DNA of 45,276 nt from an uncultured Candidatus Woesearchaeota archaeon (GCA_903891505.1 CAITEO010000002.1:1-45276), one strand, 5' to 3'; counted from the stretch's first letter, positions 7,857 through 16,446 are shown. Numbers and translations are program-made. Notes: a model not told the origin generated them from the letters alone.

Positions 7857-7869
7857 AAAAAGTATTTTC

Positions 7870-9039
7870 TTACAAATCCTCGTCGAGATCTTCGATGTCT
7901 TCTAGGGACATTAGTTCGTCATCGATGTCTTTGGGGCGCAGGTTTTCTTGTCGCTTAGGCACGTCTGGCTTCTTAGCATCCTGGAAGAATGTTTGCTGCG
8001 CTGCCTGCGCCGCAGGTTTCACCTGATTAGAATTTGAACTAGATGTTTGAGGAATTTCGTTTTCTATTCTCTTTATTTCTTCATCAGGATTTACTTCCCG
8101 AATTACAAAATTTGCAGTTAATTCGAGTCTGTTGAAAAGTGCGTTTTTTGTAACTCGGCCAATAATTTTTACGAGCATTCCGAGCAAATCCGTTTTTACC
8201 TGTTCGAAGAGTTCGAGATGATCTCTGTACTCGAGCAGTTGAGCTTCGTTTATACCAAGTAAGTTAAGGACTTGGTTTTTCCAAAGGACTGTTCGTATGT
8301 TTTCTGTACCGTCGTCAAGAAATATGTTAAGGACGCAGCTGTACGTGTACGCACCTGTCTCGTCTTCTTTCATCCTTTTTCCTGTTTCCTGATTTAACTT
8401 GAAGAATTTGATGTCAAATATTTGAACTATTGTTCCTAGAACCTCTATGTTTTGGTCGTTCTCAGTGAGCTCCTTAATTTTTTTTCTTTGCGCTTGAGGT
8501 CTCTGGAATTGAGCTTGTTGACTAGCTTCTGATACTGTTCCTTTCAACTCTACTCCTGCTGGGTTCACATCTATCGTACTAGAATCAGTAAGATGAAGTT
8601 CTATTTTTCCGTTGTTCTCCCTCGCCATCGCGCCTTTTACTTTTAGAATGTCTCCTTCTTTGAATGTGATTAATAAATCAGCTTTGTCGTTCCATAAAAC
8701 AATAAGAGTCGTACCTGTTTCATCGCCAATTAAGAACTTTGCAAGTTTTCCCTCTCGCTTTTCCGTCTTGAATTCCCTAACCTCATATTTCCTTATGGCT
8801 TTGCCGTCGAGCTCGAGGTTTCTCATGCCAACTAGAATGTTTTTTATCTTGACTACGCCCACAGGTTCTTGGAGTTTAACTCCGAGTTCATTCGCGACAA
8901 TGTGCGCCGCGCCTTCTTTACTTATTAAACCTGATAGCTGGTCTAATTTTTTCTTTATTCTAAAGTCAACTTCCTGCTCAGAAATACCTGCTTTTTCCAT
9001 TATTTTTTCTTTTATTGTCTCAAGTGGCAAGTTTATCAA
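7870..9039 (-). CDS. Replication protein A, two OB folds, no zinc finger
   Basis: This 389-residue protein matches archaeal single-stranded DNA-binding protein RPA. Residues 1-50 are the family's N-terminal segment (GISEQEVDFRIKKKLDQLSG, EGAAHIVANELGVKL). One OB fold spans about 60-155 (VREFKTEKREGKLAKFLIGD, TTLIVLWND) and a second about 185-320 (IRTVLW, LVKIIGRVTKN). A flexible Gln/Ser/Lys-rich linker leads to an acidic tail (SLEDIEDLDEDL), as in proteins that recruit repair partners. The zinc finger of many euryarchaeal RPA subunits is absent. The start is a TTG, because a TAG lies in frame two codons upstream; a G-run (GTGGGGGAT) precedes it. The gene is monocistronic. Confidence 0.93.
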   Translation of the reverse strand: MINLPLETIKEKIMEKAGISEQEVDFRIKKKLDQLSGLISKEGAAHIVANELGVKLQEPVGVVKIKNILVGMRNLELDGKAIRKYEVREFKTEKREGKLAKFLIGDETGTTLIVLWNDKADLLITFKEGDILKVKGAMARENNGKIELHLTDSSTIDVNPAGVELKGTVSEASQQAQFQRPQAQRKKIKELTENDQNIEVLGTIVQIFDIKFFKLNQETGKRMKEDETGAYTYSCVLNIFLDDGTENIRTVLWKNQVLNLLGINEAQLLEYRDHLELFEQVKTDLLGMLVKIIGRVTKNALFNRLELTANFVIREVNPDEEIKRIENEIPQTSSSNSNQVKPAAQAAQQTFFQDAKKPDVPKRQENLRPKDIDDELMSLEDIEDLDEDL

Positions 9040-9161
9040 AATCTATCCCCCACAACCAGTATCCTCGTTGACGCGCTATGCGTTTCGCCATTCTGGCTCA
9101 AGCGCATAAAATTATATCTACGCCAAGTGAATACTCCCTGCAGTTTAAGGTTCCTCCCGTA

Positions 9162-9214
9162 TATTTAAAGTTTACTGCTAGGGTTGGCTTGTCGAGTGGG
9201 AGAAAGTATTTAAA
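9162..9214 (-). promoter_or_regulatory. Tandem TATA boxes upstream of RPA
   Basis: Two identical TTTAAATA octamers on the minus strand (9207-9214 and 9162-9169) lie 45 bp apart, between the 9241 gene and RPA. The nearer one would start RNA at about 9139, giving a leader of about 100 nt before the TTG. A weaker TAGATATA at 9113-9120 would start RNA near 9090. A 23-codon reading frame (ATG at 9091) overlaps the RPA start and might couple translation, but this is speculative. Confidence 0.4.
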
Positions 9215-9240
9215 ATGAGCTCTCTCTTTCTTTTCAGTTC

Positions 9241-12114
9241 TCATATTTTCAATGCATACTTGAGTGTTCCTAGGGATTCGTCGCCGGTGAGAGAGGAGCA
9301 AATGTACATGTATTTCTGAGTTGGGATGCAAGCCTGCAGCGTATTATTTACTGCGTTCACCACAAGATTTCCTTTCACTGTGAACGTTTGTATTTTAGTC
9401 ATGTTTAATGTTATGAATGGCACAGATCCTAAAATATTTAATTGAGTGTCTATCACATCATCATTATCTACATCAGTTAATGTTTCGTTAGATATTTGCA
9501 CATTATTCAAAACTTTTGCTGATTTTATTGTACAGGTGCAGGCATCGCCAACACTCGCGCATTCTGTTAATGACTTTGCAAATCTAACCAATTCTTCATG
9601 GGCAATATCTGTTGGATTAGGTGAAATATCTTCGAAATTTTCGACAAATACTGCATTTGCCTCTTTGCTATAATTTACTTTTACAAGCACCTGATCATTT
9701 AGTTTTAGGAGTTGATTTGTCTTGTATAATTCGCTTTCTTCATTTTCATAATCTGTCCAAACTGACGCATTTGAGATTATTTTTATCACGAGTTCGCCAG
9801 TCGAATCTTTTATTTTTATTGTCGCGTTTGGATCTGCAAGAAGTTCGGCCAAAGTTATTTCTTTGTCATTAAATATTTGTGTTTGTACACCCTGAGTTTG
9901 CATCGCCTGATTCAAAGGTCCTTTTGCTCTCGTCTGTATATCTGTTATTTTTCCTAATAATAACCCTTTCTGGTCAGGCGCGAGCTTACTTGATATCTTT
10001 ACGTTATAATCAGAAATAGACATTATGTCGTCTTCTAATTCTTTGTCACATACACTAACTTTAAGTTCTGGGTCTTGCCCAGCAGATTGGATTTGGTTTG
10101 AGATGCAATTATCCTTCTCAGCACCTTGTTTTGTCGTGCACAAATTTATTGTTTGCTTAAAGAATTCTTTCGTGTTATCAAAAAGTTTTGTTACATTATA
10201 TATTCTTGTTTGAAATGAATATTTTGCCAAGTACGTTCCAGCTTCTGTCTCTACTGTATCTGATGTTCCTGAAAAGTCCTCGCTCGGCATCTGGAAATTT
10301 GAGTCTAGAACGCATACTTCTGCACGATCTTTTATTTGTGATTGAAATGCTTTTTCTTGAGTTTTTCCTGCGCCTCCATAAATATCTATGTGGTCACATG
10401 CAAGTGCTGAACCTGTGTCTTCGACAATATAGTATCCATTTTTACTATTTCCTTCTCCCCAATAAATGTATAATTTTGCGCCTCTTTTGAATCTTGAGTC
10501 ACATTTCGCCGCGACTGTTCTTCCAGGAATAGGATCTGTGCCCATAGCTGTTACTCCGTTTTTATGTCCTGAAATTGTTGGACTTTGAGTGGGACCAAGA
10601 GGACTTATAGTTTCTGCTTTGAATACTTGTCCATTCATTGATCCACTTCCTTGACATCTTACTGCAGGAAAGAATGAGTCTTGTTTTAGGCAGCATTGAT
10701 ATGATGTTCCACATGCACCACCTACAGACCAAATACCGAAGTCGTTGAAAAATGGAGTGTAATAAACTGTTGTTCTTATATTTTTGAAGCAGTTCTTCTC
10801 GTTTATATCAGCCGGTAGTCCTGCTGCTTTTGCGGTTATAATTTTTAGATCAGCGTTAGCTTCAGGATTTGTTGTCTTTGTGTCTACAATTACGTTTCCT
10901 GTTCCTGCATTGTTTCCATTTGTATTTCCATTCGCGTTCGTATTGCCCGTCCCGATGCTGCTTTGCATTTTGCTGAGTTTATCTTTCGCATCAGTTATTA
11001 TTTGGTTCTCGCTATTTTTTATATCTGAGGATGGATCTGTTCTGCTCGTATCTATTTCGCTATCTAAAAGAACTGTCTTCATTGAAAGATTTATTTCGTT
11101 CCTATTTGCTATTTCTGCAAGTAAATTCTTGAGCGCGGCAATTTGCTGTGGAAGATGTGCATGAGGTGCACTATTCAATAATGCCACAGATATCGCTGTT
11201 CTGTCTGCATCTTCATACATACAAGTCTTTGATGTGGATTTCAAGCAGTACGCGCTCTTCGTGTATCTTGATTCTGGGGTGAATAGAAATACTTTGCCGT
11301 TCTTGTCTATGATATAGTTGTAATTTCTCAGTCCTGTTTTTAATTCGTTGTATGTTTCTTCGATTGAACTCGTATCGGTATCATGAACTATTATTGTTGT
11401 AGGAACATCATTCTGTCTTCTTGCAAAAGATGCCAGTATAGAATATTTTCTTGCTACTTGATATCCGTCTTCATTTGTCACAACATCATCTATTGTTGTT
11501 CTTGCTGTTTTTGTTTTGTCAGCAACACTATAGTAAGACTCCACATATGCATAAACTGGTATGCCAAGATCCGTCAAAGATTGCACCCATATTTTCATGT
11601 TTCCATTTTCTTTCACAATAACTGTATCAAGTTCGTCAACATTTATCTTAAGAGGATCATATTTTAGAATTAGACTGTTCATATTTTTAATGAACTCTGA
11701 TTTGAACATCTGTTCATAATCTGGAAAACATTCATCAATGTTTTTCTGAGAATCTATTATAGGATATGTTAGTTTTCCGCAACCTGCATTCTGTATTTTT
11801 CCTTTGAACGTCTCCTCTGAATAACCTGATGCAGATATTGTTGAAGTTGCTGCTTCTTTGGCCGCAATATCTATTGATGCATCCATGTAAAAAAATACTC
11901 TTTCTGTCGCCTCGAATGTATTTATTATTTTTATAGGTGTTTCGCCCATATCTCCTACTTTAGAACTGAGATCGCTTACTCTAAATATGAGTATGGCTGC
12001 GAATATGAATCCTGCAAATAAAAATAATAACAGAGTAATATTTCCTTTCTTCCCGATTACTTTTGAACCAAACAATCTTTTTGTTTGTTCTTTTGTGTTT
12101 ATTCTTTTTTTCAT
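9241..12114 (-). CDS. Pilin-like protein with Amidase_2-like and 3D (lytic-transglycosylase-type) domains
   Basis: This 957-residue protein has a basic N-terminus, a prepilin-type site KKG (22-24) and one hydrophobic helix (about 26-44). Residues about 238-360 resemble an N-acetylmuramoyl-L-alanine amidase (Amidase_2/PGRP) fold: TTIIVHDTDT with H244, YNYIIDKNGKVF, AISVALLN, QIAALKNLLAEI, VLLDSEIDTSRTDP. Only the first zinc ligand remains; the third is D351 instead of His. Residues about 530-600 match the 3D domain of RlpA/MltA-fold murein hydrolases: RTVAAKCDSRF, GYYIVEDTGSA, DHIDIYGG, with the three Asp D539, D566 and D577. The Cys-rich region before it and a beta-rich C-terminus are unassigned. 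A (Asn-Gly/Thr-Asn)-rich linker lies near 395-415. It would be exported and held to, or assembled with, a pilus; target unknown. Confidence 0.85.
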   Translation of the reverse strand: MKKRINTKEQTKRLFGSKVIGKKGNITLLLFLFAGFIFAAILIFRVSDLSSKVGDMGETPIKIINTFEATERVFFYMDASIDIAAKEAATSTISASGYSEETFKGKIQNAGCGKLTYPIIDSQKNIDECFPDYEQMFKSEFIKNMNSLILKYDPLKINVDELDTVIVKENGNMKIWVQSLTDLGIPVYAYVESYYSVADKTKTARTTIDDVVTNEDGYQVARKYSILASFARRQNDVPTTIIVHDTDTSSIEETYNELKTGLRNYNYIIDKNGKVFLFTPESRYTKSAYCLKSTSKTCMYEDADRTAISVALLNSAPHAHLPQQIAALKNLLAEIANRNEINLSMKTVLLDSEIDTSRTDPSSDIKNSENQIITDAKDKLSKMQSSIGTGNTNANGNTNGNNAGTGNVIVDTKTTNPEANADLKIITAKAAGLPADINEKNCFKNIRTTVYYTPFFNDFGIWSVGGACGTSYQCCLKQDSFFPAVRCQGSGSMNGQVFKAETISPLGPTQSPTISGHKNGVTAMGTDPIPGRTVAAKCDSRFKRGAKLYIYWGEGNSKNGYYIVEDTGSALACDHIDIYGGAGKTQEKAFQSQIKDRAEVCVLDSNFQMPSEDFSGTSDTVETEAGTYLAKYSFQTRIYNVTKLFDNTKEFFKQTINLCTTKQGAEKDNCISNQIQSAGQDPELKVSVCDKELEDDIMSISDYNVKISSKLAPDQKGLLLGKITDIQTRAKGPLNQAMQTQGVQTQIFNDKEITLAELLADPNATIKIKDSTGELVIKIISNASVWTDYENEESELYKTNQLLKLNDQVLVKVNYSKEANAVFVENFEDISPNPTDIAHEELVRFAKSLTECASVGDACTCTIKSAKVLNNVQISNETLTDVDNDDVIDTQLNILGSVPFITLNMTKIQTFTVKGNLVVNAVNNTLQACIPTQKYMYICSSLTGDESLGTLKYALKI

Positions 12115-12256
12115 CGTTTGTTTTATCTCGCATTTTGTTATTTATTTTTTGTTTATCTTATCTTTTCTTATCATTTGTATGTTTTGTCTTAGCTTTTCGG
12201 CACCATTATTTTATTTTATATTCTCATTATTTTATTATCTGTTGCTCAATTCTCAT
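12115..12256 (-). other. A-rich spacer before the amidase/3D gene
   Basis: These 142 bp are strongly A-rich on the coding (minus) strand, with repeated AAAATAA-like words and no open frame of note. TAAATAAC (12137-12144) is at leaderless spacing from the ATG at 12114 and could be a weak promoter. No Shine-Dalgarno sequence precedes that ATG. Confidence 0.5.
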
Positions 12257-13429
12257 CTAATTAGGAAATGAACAAACTTTTATTCCTGCTGATCTTTTCT
12301 CCTCTGTTTTTCCCCATTGGAATGAACCATATTCAAAGTGCCAGGTTTCTTTTTTCCATCGTACAAATCCCGCATCGCACATAATGCTTTCTGCAAGAGC
12401 TAAATTTGTTCCGCCCGCACCATTTAGCTTTGTTCCATCTTTTGTGTATAATATAGCATCGACTGCAGTCCCATCTAAATGTCCTGATGGATTTGTGAGC
12501 TTGTCCGGATTTCTTGCGAAACGGCAATCGTTATTGCTGCAATCACATCCTTCTTTGCACGCTTTTTCATAAAGCGCCATTTGAATTTCTTTTGTTCTAT
12601 ATGCTTGAGTTATTACAAGTTTCATTTCTTTTGGTCGAAGTTCTGTTTCAGAGATATTTTTAAGTCTATCTACAAGCGCAGGCGTAGCATAACATATTTT
12701 TCCAACAGTCGTGTCTGTTTCATCACAAACAACGTTTGGGATATTTTCTATTTTTACAAGCTGCTCCCCGTTCGGAGAAATTGGCCCTGTTCCGCTAGAC
12801 TCGTAGCCCTTAAGCAGCCCTGCTTTGTATCCGAAAACTCTCGGTTGTCGTTTATCCATATCTGTTGCTAATTTAAAGACGACGAGTTTGTTTTTTCCAT
12901 CTGGATTCGGCACTGTTGTTTTTGGTAATTTGTCTATTGTTCCCGGGTCACAAGAATCTACGGAAACAGGAATTGAAATGAATGGCATAACACTCACCAC
13001 TACTCCTACTGTCGCTTTAGAATTTTGTGTGCCTGTTGAAGTGAGTAAATAGCACTTATCATCCACAATAACTAACCATGTGTCTGTCATTCTGCCATCA
13101 GGATAGAATTTTGAAAGTGCGACCACTAATTGCTCGTTGAATGACGCCATACCTGCGTCTGTAGTTATATCTGCATCCGCGACAAGATTGTATACTTTGT
13201 AACCTGCGCGTACATCTTGATCAAGCACCATTCTTGTCGAGAAGAATCCGCCGGCTACATTTATGTCGCTAGTGATTTTGTCTTGCTGATTCTTAAGACC
13301 TGTATAGAGAAAGACGAGCAAAACTCCGAAAATAATCAAGAACCCTATACCTACTAGGAACAAAGATGCGAAATCTTCAAATTGCCCTTTTTTATTCAAG
13401 ATTATTTTATTCAACTTGGTTTTGCTCAC
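12257..13429 (-). CDS. Pilin-like protein with intact M15 (VanY-type) peptidase domain
   Basis: The 390-residue protein has a prepilin-type site NKKG (KKG 13-15) and a hydrophobic helix (about 20-43). The C-terminal 130 residues match the M15/VanY D,D-carboxypeptidase family: MKLVITQAYRTKEIQMALYE, then PSGHLDGTAVDA with zinc ligands H317 and D324, and ETWHFEY with catalytic E361 and ligand H364. All catalytic residues are present, so activity on D-Ala-containing wall peptides or a similar peptide is plausible. Extra Cys (CKEGCDCSNNDC) suggest disulfides outside the cell. The middle 200 residues are unassigned. It starts with GTG after AGGAGAT. The neighbouring hydrolase gene at 9241 supports a joint role on a cell wall. 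Confidence 0.9.
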   Translation of the reverse strand: MSKTKLNKIILNKKGQFEDFASLFLVGIGFLIIFGVLLVFLYTGLKNQQDKITSDINVAGGFFSTRMVLDQDVRAGYKVYNLVADADITTDAGMASFNEQLVVALSKFYPDGRMTDTWLVIVDDKCYLLTSTGTQNSKATVGVVVSVMPFISIPVSVDSCDPGTIDKLPKTTVPNPDGKNKLVVFKLATDMDKRQPRVFGYKAGLLKGYESSGTGPISPNGEQLVKIENIPNVVCDETDTTVGKICYATPALVDRLKNISETELRPKEMKLVITQAYRTKEIQMALYEKACKEGCDCSNNDCRFARNPDKLTNPSGHLDGTAVDAILYTKDGTKLNGAGGTNLALAESIMCDAGFVRWKKETWHFEYGSFQWGKTEEKRSAGIKVCSFPN

Positions 13430-13578
13430 TATTATTTTATCTCCTATGCTTATTTTTTTATTATTTTATGTCTTATTATTTTTTGGTTTGATGGTATTTT
13501 GTTTTATTTTATCTCTTTTTCTCTATTTTTTCTACTCTTTTTTTCTCAATTTAATATTTAGTTTAATTTTTAGTTTAA
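13430..13578 (-). other. A-rich spacer before the M15 peptidase gene
   Basis: These 149 bp are A-rich on the minus strand, with short repeats such as ATTAAACTAAA, and hold no supported gene. The apparent hydrophobic plus-strand frame here is only the translation of poly-T. A Shine-Dalgarno sequence (AGGAGAT) lies just before the GTG at 13429. Confidence 0.5.
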
Positions 13579-14073
13579 TTAATCGCTTCCTGCTTTATGA
13601 AAAAAAGTCAGTATAGCTGGTCTTTCTAACCCATGATCATATACATAAACGAAGTATTTTGTCATTGTAACTTTCTGCGCGTTTAATCCCCAATTTTGAG
13701 ATTCTATGAAATCTACATATTGCATATTGCTAGTGTTCATTCTTATTTCTGCAGCCATTGCATGTTTCGCCGTACCTACTAGCGGAACACATTCCCTAAG
13801 AACTTGCTCATTAAATCTTTCAATATCTATAACTCCTGTGTATACTCGTCCCGTGTCGTCTTTATACGCAAAACAATTAGGAGAATAAAGAACTCTTGCT
13901 TCGTAGACTGTTGGTTCTACATTATTATTGACAAATATTTGTCTGAGTGATGCTGTCCAAGCTACGGCTATAGCTACAATTAGACCTATAAAAATAAGCA
14001 TTATTATCCAGAATAAGCCCTTATCCGCCTCGCTTATTAATCCTTTTTTGTTGATTTTTATTGCTCGTCCCAT
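13579..14073 (-). CDS. Pilin-like protein, 164 residues
   Basis: The N-terminus MGRAIKINKKG has the prepilin-type site KKG (9-11), followed by LISEADKG and a hydrophobic helix (about 20-38). The remaining 125 residues form a small soluble domain with two Cys (SPNCFAY, RECVPL) and no recognised family. GAGGAC six bases before the ATG serves as Shine-Dalgarno sequence. It probably packs as a minor subunit of the same filament or complex as its neighbours (inference from position and signal type). Confidence 0.8.
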   Translation of the reverse strand: MGRAIKINKKGLISEADKGLFWIIMLIFIGLIVAIAVAWTASLRQIFVNNNVEPTVYEARVLYSPNCFAYKDDTGRVYTGVIDIERFNEQVLRECVPLVGTAKHAMAAEIRMNTSNMQYVDFIESQNWGLNAQKVTMTKYFVYVYDHGLERPAILTFFHKAGSD

Positions 14074-14107
14074 TTGTCCTCATACAATATTATTATTCTA
14101 CTCGTCG

Positions 14108-14127
14108 TAAGATCTTTTTAGATCTTA
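14108..14127 (-). other. Perfect 8-bp hairpin in the gap between pilin-like genes
   Basis: TAAGATCT (14108-14115) and AGATCTTA (14120-14127) pair around a 4-nt loop. It sits between the stop of the 14148 gene and the start of the 13579 gene, about 35 bp before the latter's Shine-Dalgarno sequence. It could mark RNA processing or differential stability inside the operon. Confidence 0.4.
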
Positions 14128-14147
14128 TCAAATATTCTTCAAATCTT

Positions 14148-15062
14148 TTAGTTAGTTAATCCTTGATTTATTGCGTCAAAGAGCTCCTTTGAAATCTGCG
14201 ATGTCAATCTTACTGAGTTATCTTTTGAAAGATTAATATACTTCTCAGCAGGCCCGAATACAACTTTTATTTCTTGTTTACTTGACGCAATCATTTGTAT
14301 TGATTTAAATTGATCTGCGTGATTTAATTGAATTGTTCTTTGCATATAACATGCAATTCTTTTGCTCCACGCGGTGTTAAGTGGATGCTGCGGATCTTCA
14401 TAATAATAAATGTTAATCCCCTCTGTTTGTGATGTTCCGAATGAAAATATGAACGCATCATTTGTTGTACTTGCATCATTTTGATCTAAGTAAGCAACTT
14501 TTGTATTTGGATCATATCTTGCTTTTGAATTAAGCGTAGTTGCAAGCAATTGAAGATATGTCTTTGCTTCTCCTGATTCGTCTGACTGTACGAAAAATCT
14601 GACTGCCATTTTTGAATTTGCATTGTTAAATGTTTGTGGAATGCTCACGCAATTATCTGTAAAGCTAACATCTTCATTCGTGAATTTTAATGTAGAATCT
14701 TTCAACGACATTGGTATTGACAGCGTGTTTTGTATTATTGCTGCAGTAATAGTTATTCCCCTCATAGAAAAGTAAGGATATCTTCCTGCTCCATCTTTTG
14801 AAATTATGATAACCTCATCTGGGGTTATCTGAACTTTGTATTGTTCAGTATTTTTTTCATAATTGTAGGCTATATCATATGGCGCAGCAGATATAGTCAT
14901 GATTGAAAGCGCGAAATCCTTGGACATTACTTGTTCAGTCGAACCAAACATGAGTTTGGGAACAGATATGATAAGAATAACCATTATTGAAACTCCGACA
15001 ACGAGCTCTGCTATAGTATAGAGCATACTTCTTGTCGCATCAACCCCTTTCTTATTCATCAT
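14148..15062 (-). CDS. Pilin-like protein, 304 residues, possibly with a degenerate amidase-like fold
   Basis: MMNKKGVDATRS carries the prepilin-type site KKG (4-6). A hydrophobic helix follows (about 13-35). The soluble part has few Cys. Around residues 200-245, NDAFIFSFG, TEGINIYYYED and SKRIACYMQRTI recall the pattern of Amidase_3 enzymes (SIHAN, a GISVYYY strand, an AEAIQ helix), but Phe replaces the zinc His, so it would be inactive if related; this is tentative. The frame is open from a TTG at 15065. AAGGGG before the ATG at 15062 supports that start. Confidence 0.8.
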   Translation of the reverse strand: MMNKKGVDATRSMLYTIAELVVGVSIMVILIISVPKLMFGSTEQVMSKDFALSIMTISAAPYDIAYNYEKNTEQYKVQITPDEVIIISKDGAGRYPYFSMRGITITAAIIQNTLSIPMSLKDSTLKFTNEDVSFTDNCVSIPQTFNNANSKMAVRFFVQSDESGEAKTYLQLLATTLNSKARYDPNTKVAYLDQNDASTTNDAFIFSFGTSQTEGINIYYYEDPQHPLNTAWSKRIACYMQRTIQLNHADQFKSIQMIASSKQEIKVVFGPAEKYINLSKDNSVRLTSQISKELFDAINQGLTN

Positions 15063-15148
15063 CAAAAACCCCTTCCATCTCGTCCAATATTAATATAATT
15101 TCTCTAACGTTTTTCTGAATTTGTTTCTCTAAATTTATTCCTTTAAAT

Positions 15149-15922
15149 TCAGTAATTCTTTAGGCACTCATCTGTAAAGCATAATTTTATTGTGTTATCA
15201 GGATTTTTAACAACGTAAACATCAGCATAGCTTGTCACAAACATATATTTATATCCTGTATAGCCAATTTCTTGAGCAGCTGTCGGATTTTTGTAGTATC
15301 TCCAAAAAGACATTCCTCCTTGCCATCTGTAAACGTAACTGTTGTCTCCAAGATGAAGCTCTGAATCTTTAGTCTCATCCACCCCTGCTCTTTTTTTGAG
15401 CGCTTCGTAATTTGTAGAATCCATTATTTTTTCAAGAAAAGTATTTTCCTGAAAATCCACATCACTAATATTTGTGCATTCTATTTTTTTCTCACAGTTC
15501 AATGTTGTAGCGAGGGTTCCTGTATTTTTATATGTCGTGTTTGAGAATCCTGGTGAATACTCTGTGCATAAACATATGCATGTATTTCCGACAGGAGGAC
15601 AATCTACGGGACGAGGCACGTATCTTTTGTATCCGCTGGGAAATATTTCTATTACTTCTTCTGCGTTTTTGTTGAAAACGTAAATCGCGGTTCCTTCGTC
15701 GAGAGTTACGCTAACCAGCTTCATCTTTATGTTGCCACTTTTGTTTGCAACTTCGTGCATTGCAGCAATAAGTGCGTTTGTACTCTCATCAGACGCTTTG
15801 TGCGATTTTAGTGCTTTTGATATTGCGCTAAACGTGATTAGAAAAAGAAAAATAAATACTACTAATCCAATGATGAATGTTAACATCACTCCTTCTGCTG
15901 CTTTTCTGTTCATCTTTCTCAT
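15149..15922 (-). CDS. Pilin-like protein, 257 residues, Cys-rich middle
   Basis: MRKMNRKAAEG contains an RKA variant of the prepilin site (6-8), followed by a hydrophobic helix (about 12-35). A segment of about 70 residues holds eight Cys (DCPPVGNTCICLCTEY, NCEKKIEC), probably disulfide-bonded, then a Trp/Tyr-rich region (WQGGMSFWRYYKN). Family unknown. Its ATG overlaps the stop of the preceding gene (ATGA at 15919-15922), so translation is coupled and the two proteins are likely made together. Confidence 0.82.
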   Translation of the reverse strand: MRKMNRKAAEGVMLTFIIGLVVFIFLFLITFSAISKALKSHKASDESTNALIAAMHEVANKSGNIKMKLVSVTLDEGTAIYVFNKNAEEVIEIFPSGYKRYVPRPVDCPPVGNTCICLCTEYSPGFSNTTYKNTGTLATTLNCEKKIECTNISDVDFQENTFLEKIMDSTNYEALKKRAGVDETKDSELHLGDNSYVYRWQGGMSFWRYYKNPTAAQEIGYTGYKYMFVTSYADVYVVKNPDNTIKLCFTDECLKNY

Positions 15923-16446
15923 GGTCCAGTAGTTTTAGTTTTATCTGCTGCTGCAGGAGGTATGTTTTGTACCAAATCACAAGGTGTTTGTCCTGGATGA
16001 GCATCTATTTCGCCGAAGAAATTCAAATCACTTTTCATAAGATACCTACAATCAGGACCTGTATAAAGACATCGTCCTGGTCCTACTGCGCTCTGGCTCC
16101 AGATAAACATCTCTTTTTTTATGTTGTCTTTCATTGCAATGTTTGCAGCGATATTCGCCTTATTATTTGCGCAACCACATGTTTTTTGGTCGAATGATGC
16201 TACGCAGTATTCGCCGCCACTTGCACCTATTATTTTATCGTTGTCATAACCACATTGACATGGATCTAACGGATTTGTTTTTCCATCTCCGTCAAAATCT
16301 CCGTTTTCCAAATACGCACCGAATGCATCTCCTCCAGAGATGTATTTTGGATAAATTACGAATATAAAAAACAAGAGAAGCATACCTAATATCACAATCG
16401 TCATTAAGATTTTTAGCCCCATAGATATTGATCCTTTTTTATTCAT
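15919..16446 (-). CDS. Pilin-like protein with calcium-loop motif, 175 residues
   Basis: MNKKGSIS has the prepilin-type site KKG (3-5) directly at the start, then a hydrophobic helix (about 10-34). The sequence NGDFDGDGKTNPLDPCQC resembles the DxDGDGxxxxxD calcium loops of thrombospondin type 3 or dockerin modules. Several Cys pairs follow (CGCANN, CLYTGPDC). The frame runs upstream to 16473, but GGAGGTAA seven bases before 16446 fixes the start. It overlaps the next gene by ATGA. Confidence 0.83.
   Translation of the reverse strand: MNKKGSISMGLKILMTIVILGMLLLFFIFVIYPKYISGGDAFGAYLENGDFDGDGKTNPLDPCQCGYDNDKIIGASGGEYCVASFDQKTCGCANNKANIAANIAMKDNIKKEMFIWSQSAVGPGRCLYTGPDCRYLMKSDLNFFGEIDAHPGQTPCDLVQNIPPAAADKTKTTGP

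Noticed and set aside
9098..9244. A 48-codon minus-strand frame whose ATG overlaps the stop of the 9241 gene (ATGA)
   Set aside because: It contains both TTTAAATA promoter boxes for RPA and has no recognisable domain or signal; promoter use explains the sequence better.
11987..12271. A hydrophobic plus-strand reading frame of 94 codons
   Set aside because: It is the complement of the A-rich spacer and of the 9241 gene start; the Phe/Leu/Ile content is only the translation of poly-T, with no promoter or ribosome site.
13416..13616. A plus-strand frame that looks like a small membrane protein
   Set aside because: Same cause: T-rich complement of the spacer before the M15 gene, overlapping two real minus-strand genes.
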